Below, one piece after another: positions 57,584 through 64,000 of a stretch of DNA of 64,000 nt (positions are counted from its first letter, which is position 1; each line of letters begins with the position of its first letter). A program made the position numbers and the translations under genes. Source of the DNA: Icerya purchasi (lineage: Eukaryota; Arthropoda; Insecta; Hemiptera; Monophlebidae); the NCBI GenBank assembly GCA_039619475.1, contig CM077116.1:382750760-382814759 (forward strand), given 5' to 3'. The notes below the pieces were generated by a model. It was not told the DNA's origin, did not search any database, and saw only the letters and a list, made by a program, of their open reading frames with translations.

Positions 57584-60500
57584 GACCACCAAAAAAGGAC
57601 TTTTTTAAAACAATATAAAAAAATATAAGTTTGTGTAGATACTTAAAACCTAACAAAATTTAACTTTAAAGAAAAATATTTCGTTACAATTAAAATAAAT
57701 CTTTGAAAAAATTTATTAAGAATTATAATTAGAACTTCATTATTTGTAATTTTATCTTATGTTATACTTTATAAGATGAATTAAAAGCAATGATCAAATT
57801 AACAACAAAAATTGGTTCACATTCTTGTTTCTAATATTTATATTTTTCGTTGAACCGTTATGCAAAATAACTTTTTATCCACCGTTAAGTGAACAATTTG
57901 GAATACCGTAAAAACACTTATACCGTATTTAATTGCGTAATTTATGCACTTTTTTGTCGTTTTTAACCAACCAAAAAAGGGGGTGCGTAAATTATGCGGG
58001 AAATCAGATCAATCTGCATTTTGCGGGTTATAAGTAATAGGTGTGTATTTCAAAATTACCTCTTATCTAATCAAAACATACTCAATAAGTGAAATCAGTT
58101 ACCTTTATTTCGAAAAATATATTTATACAGTAATAGGTAACTACATTACGGTAATTTATAAATTCGAGTACCGGTAATTTACTTTTAAGAAATTAGACAT
58201 TGTCTAGTAATGTTGAACCTATTAATGTATTTTAATAACGAAAATATGGTTTTTATTATTTCTCCAAAAAAATGTGTGCAAAAATTCGGGTGCGTAAATT
58301 ACGCGAGTAAATACAGTAATTGCTCAAAAAGAAAGTAATTTTTAGAGGTACAAGGTTCTCCACCAACATGGATTTACCTTATTCACTTCTTCACACAATA
58401 ATCTTTAAATTGGTGTTAAATATTCGACAACTATATTCTTAGTTTGTAACTTATATATTCTTATGTATAAATAGATTTATCTAAACTTAAGCGCATACAG
58501 TTATAGCTCTGAGATAAGGCAGTGGCCGAATTTTCACCTACGCTAATTATTCTTGATTATTAAAATTATTGTGCGTATGCCCTAGGGCAGTTCAATATAG
58601 CAAATAAACAAAAAAAAAATATTGTCTATTTCAGTTCGATCTTGCCTAAAAATAATATCACCAGTTACATTATCTTATAAAACAAATTTTAATAAGAGTA
58701 CTTATCGTGTGAAAGATAAGTTAAACTGTGGTTATTTTATTTAAATGTATATTTTATCTTTTTGTTTAAAAAAGAATTAAGTAAATGTAACATTCATATA
58801 ATTTTAACAACTCTGATCCTGCTCATCTGAAAAATTCTTTCAACATTAATTATCGGTTATGACATTATATGTTTTTTCTTAATTTTCCAAAAAATTGATT
58901 ATTAGAACTGAATTAATCTTTCTAACAGAAAAAATTTATTTCTGAAATTGCAAACTATGATTTAAAAGTAGGTTTGGTTTTTAAAACTAATCTTTAGCTT
59001 TATTTTAACATAGAATTTTGAAACCGTCAGTATACTATTTGTACGATGAAATCCTAATTAATTCTTACAAAATAGCCAACACTCTAATTTGTAAAAATTT
59101 ATAAATGATCCACCGAATAGAGTGATGAATTATCAAGTGTTAAATATTACACTTGAAATCTTTTTAATAATTATGCATAAATTAAACACCTAGGGCGATA
59201 GTGGATCCACAAAACAAAAAAATTGGAAAAATTTCATTTTTACTTTAGTTTGAATTAAGCTTGACAAAATCTAGAAAACTAATCCAGTATTTTTAATTCA
59301 CACTATTAAGATTTAACACGCTATAATCAACACAAGCGAGTGCGTATAAAATAAGTACAAAAAAAAAAAAACAAAAAAAACACGTAAAATAACCAACATG
59401 TATTAGTAAAAATGAAAAATAAAAACAACGGTTATTTGTGACCTTTTTTCTAGAATTATATTAATTTGTCAACCTTAAAATCGAAGAAACAAAGAATAAC
59501 CGTACTTCCAAAACCGTAAACCGTGTCTTTAATACTTAAAGATTTACATCATAGAGTACATTTTTAAATTACCAGTTTTTTTCCCTTCTCGCCGAAGTGA
59601 TATCATATGTAGACTGCAGATTATATTGCGTTTAATATTTTTAAAACCCGGGGAGTTCTTAACAAGATTATACTAGAAATATATAATAAAGACCCGCCGA
59701 AGGAATAAATAAAAATATATACCATTCGATTACCACCGCGCAGAAAAATGGTAACAGCTTTCGAATTTTTACAGTTTTCAATAATAATCATTTTATCCTT
59801 GGTAGTTCCAAAACCTATTTCGCGTACTGTTCCAGCGTATCCAAGTTTGTTTGGTGACAACTCTTCGAATCTAGGCACTATGCGACCTCCAGTTGCAATT
59901 GCGATTAACTATAATGAAGGTATTTGATTAATAGAAATCTTTAAGGTAATTAAAATAAAGTTCATTAACAAATATAAAAATATGAAATTAAATGTACGAA
60001 TCACATCAGTGTGAGGTGATCATTTAATTAGATCACCCCAATGGTTCAGATTCATAATTAATTTTGCATAACTATAGGTAACCGTTTACATATGAATGTA
60101 AACTTTACTTAGTATGCAGGTTATTTTAATACTTTCTCTTATCACAAAATAAAATAAAAAGAAACTACATCGAATTCTCCAGTTGCAATTGCGATTAACT
60201 ATAATGAAGGTATTCGTTTAATAGAAATCTTTAAGGTAATTAAAATAAAGTTCATTAACAAATATAAATATGAAATTAAATGTATGAATCATATCAGTGT
60301 GAGGTGATCATTTAATTAGATCACCCCAATGGTTCAGATTCATAATTAATTTTGCATAACTATAGGTAATCGTTTACATATGAATGTAAACTTTACTTAG
60401 TATGCAGGTTATTTTAACACTTTCTCGTATCACAAAATAAAATAAAATAATAAAAAAAAAAAAACTATATCGAATTGCAAATATGTACATATAAAAGTTT

Positions 60501-63500
60501 CAGTTTTTCGTTAAACCAAAATTTTAAATTAAACATAATAAATATGACGAAGAAAATAACGACAGGTTTAACACAAAATATAAAAAACTGAAAATATTTT
60601 TTAAGTTTATTTTCTTTATTATAATTTTCTTCATTTTTCTCGTTAAATTTACGCATAAAATAATGCTTAAAATTTTTACGACTTTTTCAACCATTCTTTT
60701 CCTCCATAATTTACTTTTTACGGATTACGTGTCTATTTGAATAATAATATTTGTTGAAAGAAGAAATTCATTTTGAATAATCTATTAACAATTTTCGTTC
60801 TATCGATATATATGGTGGGCTGCACATTGTTATTACATTGCAGTTCGTTAGTATCCTATGTACGAAAAACCTTCGCATTTCCTCGGAATCAGATCTCGGT
60901 ATTACTTTTTACCACCAGCTAGTCAGCTAAATTTTTGTAAATTCCCAATCATTGTGGATTACAAATATTTAATTTTTTCAAAGTCCCTATTACTTGTATT
61001 AATATCTTCTTCCTTTAGAAAAAGTGTAACAAGTACATATGTAATAGTGTAATAGTGAAATTCGTTTATCCTATTTTCAGTAAAAATTAAAACTTCGCTT
61101 TACAAAAAAATACTAAAAAAATCAACCATAAATTTTTGCTAACTAATTTAGAACCAACTGTACTAACTTAATCTTACTATTAGAGTAGACCATTAATAAG
61201 TGAAAAGTTCTGAATATGTGTACATGTTTGGTTCGATAGAAATTTAGCGATAGTTAATCGCTCTAATTATTTATAACAGGAGCGCGGAAGTTGATAATCC
61301 CTCGTTTTCCAAACATTTAATAAGATTACTTTAAATGTACAAGTACATGCATATATTTATATTTTAAAAGAAATCAGTGTAATTTACTTCTTTTTAAAAA
61401 ATTAATTTCAAGTAATAATACGTAACGAGTTTTCACGGTTCACAATATTAAAAATACTATTTAATGTTTCCAACCCGTTATCAGAAACTAAACGAAAATT
61501 AACTTGGTTGTTTTGGTCGACTTCGCAAATTATATCTCTCTTTTCTCCCGACGCTGGAAGTGAAAGGATTACTGTTATTGGTGACAACGCCGATTATTCT
61601 TGGAATTTACGTAGCAAATGGATCATTAATACCTGTTAAACTAACATATTTACGTGGAACTTTCTTTTCTTTCTTTCTTTCTTTTCTTTTTATCTATTGT
61701 GCTTCTTTTAATGGACTCATAACAAGTGCTGAAGACGGACTCAATTTCAAAAAAATCCTCTATTAAAATTGTTATTAATTATAATTTTAATGACTTCCCT
61801 AACTGATCTATTTTTAAACCTATCGGTTTTAGTTAAAACTTGTTTTTTTAGATTTTAAAACGTGACTACAGATTTTTCTTGTTCGGTTAACGTTGACTTT
61901 TCTGCACGCACGTTCATTTTGTGTTCTTTGTACGTGTGCTAATTGTCCTGTATATCCAATAACAACACCTACCACAAGCATAAGAGATCTTAAAAACACC
62001 GGACCCATTGGTAAATTATCCTTAATATTATTCAATAAATTTTGAACTTATTATTTTTCTCGACTATTCTCCTCATTCTGTATGTTCACCTTTTATATAA
62101 GGTAAGCAAACTGAACTATACCGAGATTATAGTCTTCCAAAAATTCCAAAAAAACAAGGGTGCTTTGTGGGGCCTATTGTGTGTGTGCAATAAATAACCT
62201 AAATTATTTCCTGGAATGTTATATTGCTAACCAGTTAAAATCAATGGTACAACTGATTTACATACAACAAATTCGGAACCGTTCACGAACAAGATTAAAC
62301 AATTAGTCATTGCAGAAAATGATTTGATAGACAACTCTTTATGTTATTTTGTCGTTTATTAATATCTCAGTTGAAAACTTGATCAAGATTGTCAAAAAAT
62401 ATAGCATTAGTAATGAATTAGCCGATCTCATTGGTGCGGTTACAAAGACTGATGTATTTTTATTTGATGTACATAAGCAAGAAGATTGTACGATTATCAG
62501 ATCTCGGTTAGCTCCCATTTTCGTCAACATTTTTATAGAATTGCGAGCTTTCGGCGTCCCGACGGGATGATTTTAAAGTTGGAAACCCAGACAAACCAGA
62601 GAAGTATACGGGGATGAGCATATTTTTAAACTTGTTTAAAATTTTTAGCTATAATACTCGCGCCGAAAAGGGGGACATAATTTTTTGAACTTTTTACCAA
62701 CTTTGAACGTTTTGTTAAGATTAAATACCGGTTTGTTTCCGACAAATAGCGATCTTTCTATCAATATATCACATGCCGGGGGGGGGGGGTTGAAACTTTC
62801 GAACTTTTGGCGCCCCGAGGTTCTAAATATAAAGTAAGCTCGGCTAGTTTTCCTATAAAGAGGTCCTTAATGCATATATTGAGATACGTTTTAGTTTCCT
62901 CAATTCTTTTACTCGGGCTATTGCTTACGCGAACATCCTCTTTTTGCTGTTTTTGGGCACAAAGGAGGAGTTTATATAATTTTTTAATCGTAATTTTTCG
63001 ATTTTATGAAAGAGCTTCTGCGTTTTGTTTTATATTTTGAATTTCACTTTTAAAGGATTATCTGGTGATGAGATATGAATTTTTAAGTGATTTGCGAGGT
63101 TGTTTTAAATACCATATTATATATTCTTGACGGTTTTTTGGGTTTTTTGTCGCCCATGGTAATCGGCCAGCTTAAAAATATAGATCGTTTTAAAGAGAAT
63201 TTTAATTGTAATTTATGTTCCAAATTTTAATTTTATAGGTCAAATCGTTCGTGAGTTATTTTTTTAAATATTTTTATCGTTTCTGAACCATCTCATTAGG
63301 ATTCCGTGCATTACGTGTACGGAATCCTTTAAAAAAAAAAAAAAAAAAGCATCTGTTTTTATAATAAATTCGTTTAAAATAATAAATTTTTATTCTAATA
63401 TGAAAGAAAGTATATTTTGCTATTACCTCTATCTCTGGACCGCCAACCCAACGTACAGCAGGCAATTGTTCTTGATATAATAGATGATTAGCCTCATCAT

Positions 63501-64000
63501 CAAAACCCCACTGACAAATGACCAAGTTGGCGCCAGCATCTTTAACCTAAAGCGATATTTTTAATTTTCAGTTCATTTAATCTTATAATAATTCATTATC
63601 AAAACGATCTTTTTAGCTAACGTTTAATCACTATGTGATTATAGATACATACCATTTTTATTATTTCTACGAATTTATCTTGTTCATATTTCCTTAATGC
63701 ACGATAATCTTCAACGGAAGTTACATCCAATTTATGCTTAGTTTTAGGTTTTGGCGGTTCAAATGGGCAAGTTAAAATTGCTATGTGAGCATCTTTTATC
63801 TCCTAAAACATTGAAAAACATGAGATAGTATTAAGCATTAATAAATTTTTCTCATACTTTGATTTTGTGATTTATTTAGTATTTTCAACAAACATATATT
63901 GAATTTAAAACTTAAACATTCTTTTTTTCATTTTAATTAAAATTAAGTAGAGTTGTACCTTCGGCATTTGTAAATGTGAAAAGTCTTTGTCGATAACAAT
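49750..64000 (-). CDS. CCT5: CCT5, T-complex protein 1 subunit epsilon (3' part, seven exons)
   Basis: CCT5 is one of eight paralogous subunits of the TRiC/CCT ring, the cytosolic ATP-driven chaperonin that folds actin, tubulin and many other proteins. Coding exons on the minus strand: 63959-64000 (continues off the window), 63653-63802, 63427-63546, 59723-59908, 57204-57341, 54135-54315 and 49750-49889 with the stop. Together they encode about 318 residues that follow animal CCT5 from the apical domain to the C terminus without gaps: [43 protein letters not shown], VYGGG and NPALGIDC are all present. The family is about 540 residues long, so roughly 220 N-terminal residues, with the first ATP-binding motifs, are missing only because the window ends. 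Every intron starts GT and ends AG, and phases match. I see no frameshift or stop, so the gene looks functional. Introns are 156, 106, 3518, 2381, 2888 and 4245 bp. Confidence 0.97.
51305..51331. repeat. (AT)n microsatellite
   Basis: Uninterrupted AT dinucleotides, in the last CCT5 intron, immediately before the tandem array. Confidence 0.95.
51340..52440. repeat. ~160-bp tandem repeats in a three-unit higher-order pattern
   Basis: The landmark [C]ATGTAAATAA and relatives occur near 51562, 51720, 51886, 52043, 52201 and 52345, about 144-166 bp apart. Every third unit is more alike: 51562 and 52043 share AATGAGAAAA and GAAAAAGTT; 51886 and 52345 share CACACCTAACATGTAAAT and AAACCTGATAA. So a roughly 460-480-bp trimer is repeated about twice. 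Non-coding, inside the CCT5 intron F-G. Confidence 0.8.
52450..54134. other. Rest of CCT5 intron F-G
   Basis: AT-rich with no coding motif. A TGACGTCA palindrome lies near 52884 and a poly-T run near 53846-53864. Confidence 0.4.
54135..54315 (-). CDS. CCT5: CCT5 exon F
   Basis: Sixty codons plus one base, starting [20 protein letters not shown] and including the conserved NPALGIDC. The split codon G|AC (Asp) is completed in the next exon. Donor GTAAGT is a perfect consensus. Confidence 0.96.
55190..56430 (-). repeat. Dispersed repeat family B, minus orientation
   Basis: In CCT5 intron E-F. Matches 22720-24130 when reverse-complemented: CGTTTTTTGATTACT, TACGTTTCTATGGTAAACTG, ATTAACTTTTTGGAATTAGC and CAGTATACTTT-type blocks. 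Near 56365 it carries AAAATCGGTCCACGGGG followed by AAGTTACATGCAAACAAAC, a phrase style common at the ends of insect interspersed repeats. Confidence 0.65.
57204..57341 (-). CDS. CCT5: CCT5 exon E
   Basis: Forty-six codons starting [19 protein letters not shown] and ending SQEADK, donor GTATGA. It contains the VYGGG motif (return to the equatorial ATPase domain). Human CCT5 has GGGAAE here; this gene reads GGGSCE, which keeps the glycines and the acidic residue. Confidence 0.96.
57553..57579. repeat. 27-base poly-A tract
   Basis: Pure A run in CCT5 intron D-E, possibly a retroelement tail, but no body is recognisable beside it. Confidence 0.8.
57923..58316. mobile_element. Tc1/mariner-type MITE (394 bp)
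   Basis: TA at 57921-57922 and 58317-58318. Inverted ends CCGTATTTAATTGCGTAATT and CTGTATTTACTCGCGTAATT (opposite strand) match at 23 of 27 positions overall, ending GCAC. A further inner copy of GTGCGTAAATTATGCG occurs near 57981. No coding capacity. Confidence 0.75.
58320..59722. other. Rest of CCT5 intron D-E
   Basis: AT-rich; no repeat boundary or coding motif recognised. Confidence 0.4.
59723..59908 (-). CDS. CCT5: CCT5 exon D
   Basis: Sixty-two codons beginning [17 protein letters not shown] and ending RGGNRM before a GTATAT donor. The open frame runs on into the intron downstream, but that extension is unlike CCT5 and is not used here. The first 22 bases of this exon plus its acceptor are duplicated 290 bp upstream in the transcript (see the tandem duplication at 59887-60476). 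Confidence 0.96.
59887..60476. repeat. 290-bp tandem duplication spanning the CCT5 exon D acceptor
   Basis: Unit 1 (59887-60176) and unit 2 (60177-about 60476) are nearly identical, with scattered single-base and small-gap differences. Unit 1 includes the first 22 bases of exon D and its acceptor; unit 2 therefore carries a duplicate ATAG acceptor (60199-60200) and exon fragment 60177-60198 upstream in the transcript. Confidence 0.93.
60480..62535. other. CCT5 intron C-D, central part, with protein-like frames of unknown kind
   Basis: Around 61440-62040 several minus-strand frames look protein-like: one with a membrane-like segment ([20 protein letters not shown]) and one reading [20 protein letters not shown]. 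They change frame repeatedly and match no family I recognise. They could be an old pseudogene or mobile-element relic. The rest is AT-rich. Confidence 0.25.
62536..63329 (-). repeat. Foldback-family copy in CCT5 intron C-D
   Basis: 62536-62830 resembles an inverted 285-bp array unit (AATACTCGCG, GATCTTTCTATCAATATATC, CGCCCCGAGG). 62870-63290 matches 7890-8260 (TTTGCTGTTTTTGG, ATCTGGTGATGAGATATGAA, TTGACGGTTTTTTGG, TAATCGG). It ends at the palindrome AGGATTCCGTGCA ... TGTACGGAATCCT (63299-63329). This is one arm plus its terminal hairpin. Confidence 0.85.
63427..63546 (-). CDS. CCT5: CCT5 exon C
   Basis: Forty codons, [19 protein letters not shown] to GGPEIE. The acceptor TTTAG ends at 63547 and the donor GTAATA begins at 63426. 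This is the apical-domain block that is nearly invariant between animal CCT5 proteins. Confidence 0.96.
63653..63802 (-). CDS. CCT5: CCT5 exon B
   Basis: Fifty codons from [10 protein letters not shown] through [18 protein letters not shown] to EIIKM. Acceptor TTTTAG ends at 63803 and donor GTATGT starts at 63652; phase 0 at both ends. The [12 protein letters not shown] stretch is strongly conserved in CCT5. Confidence 0.96.
63959..64000 (-). CDS. CCT5: CCT5 exon A (partial, window edge)
   Basis: Encodes [14 protein letters not shown], matching the apical-domain segment of CCT5. It ends on a full codon before a GTACAA donor at 63958-63953. The upstream part of the exon lies outside the window. 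Confidence 0.93.

Noticed and set aside
59621..59720. Read-through extension of CCT5 exon D
   Set aside because: The frame continues into the intron but diverges from CCT5 after RGGNRM, where a donor and the matching next exon exist.

Overview
This is a stretch of an animal nuclear genome, most likely an arthropod and probably an insect. It is AT-rich, has spliced genes with canonical GT/AG introns, and is packed with decayed transposable elements (Jockey and I-like LINEs, a Penelope-like element, mariners, hAT relatives, a tRNA-derived SINE, a Helitron-type helicase scrap and TTAA-specific DNA transposons). The sequence alone does not fix the order; a hemipteran would fit but is only a guess.

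Two host genes are supported. (1) The 3' part of CCT5 (TCP-1 epsilon, a subunit of the cytosolic chaperonin TRiC/CCT) lies on the minus strand from the right edge down to 49750. Seven coding exons give about 318 residues, all splice sites are canonical and the frame is continuous; the N-terminal ~220 residues lie beyond the window. Four of its introns are 2.4-4.2 kb and carry repeats. (2) A six-finger C2H2 zinc-finger gene lies on the plus strand: a terminal exon at 25949-26707 and a probable first coding exon at 18781-18897 with matching phase.

Layout. 1-5.9 kb: gene-poor, with one SINE (perfect 12-bp target-site duplication) and a near-perfect 79-bp-arm hairpin. 5.9-6.6 kb: I-like LINE scrap. 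7.5-12.7 kb: a large foldback-like structure holding a big palindrome and about nine tandem ~285-bp units. 13.4-16.8 kb: a Jockey-like LINE with an hAT MITE inserted near its 3' end. 18.8-27.7 kb: zinc-finger gene, with a LINE relic and a dispersed repeat in its intron. 28.5-29.8 kb: a mariner with intact ends and a damaged transposase. 30.5-38.7 kb: hAT-like MITEs, a Helitron-like helicase relic and a collage of I-like LINE fragments on both strands. 39.1-43.8 kb: Jockey-like LINE split by a 2.6-kb TTAA element. 43.9-49.0 kb: Penelope-like element split in its GIY-YIG motif by a second mariner, itself split by a second TTAA element (three nested layers). 49.75-64 kb: CCT5.

The main structural interest is the 7.5-12.7 kb foldback/tandem array, whose pieces recur elsewhere in the window including a CCT5 intron; the pair of TTAA elements, one with a 400-bp-arm palindrome; the nested Penelope/mariner/TTAA stack; and a 290-bp tandem duplication that copied a CCT5 splice acceptor. 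All family assignments come from reading motifs by eye; no database search was possible.
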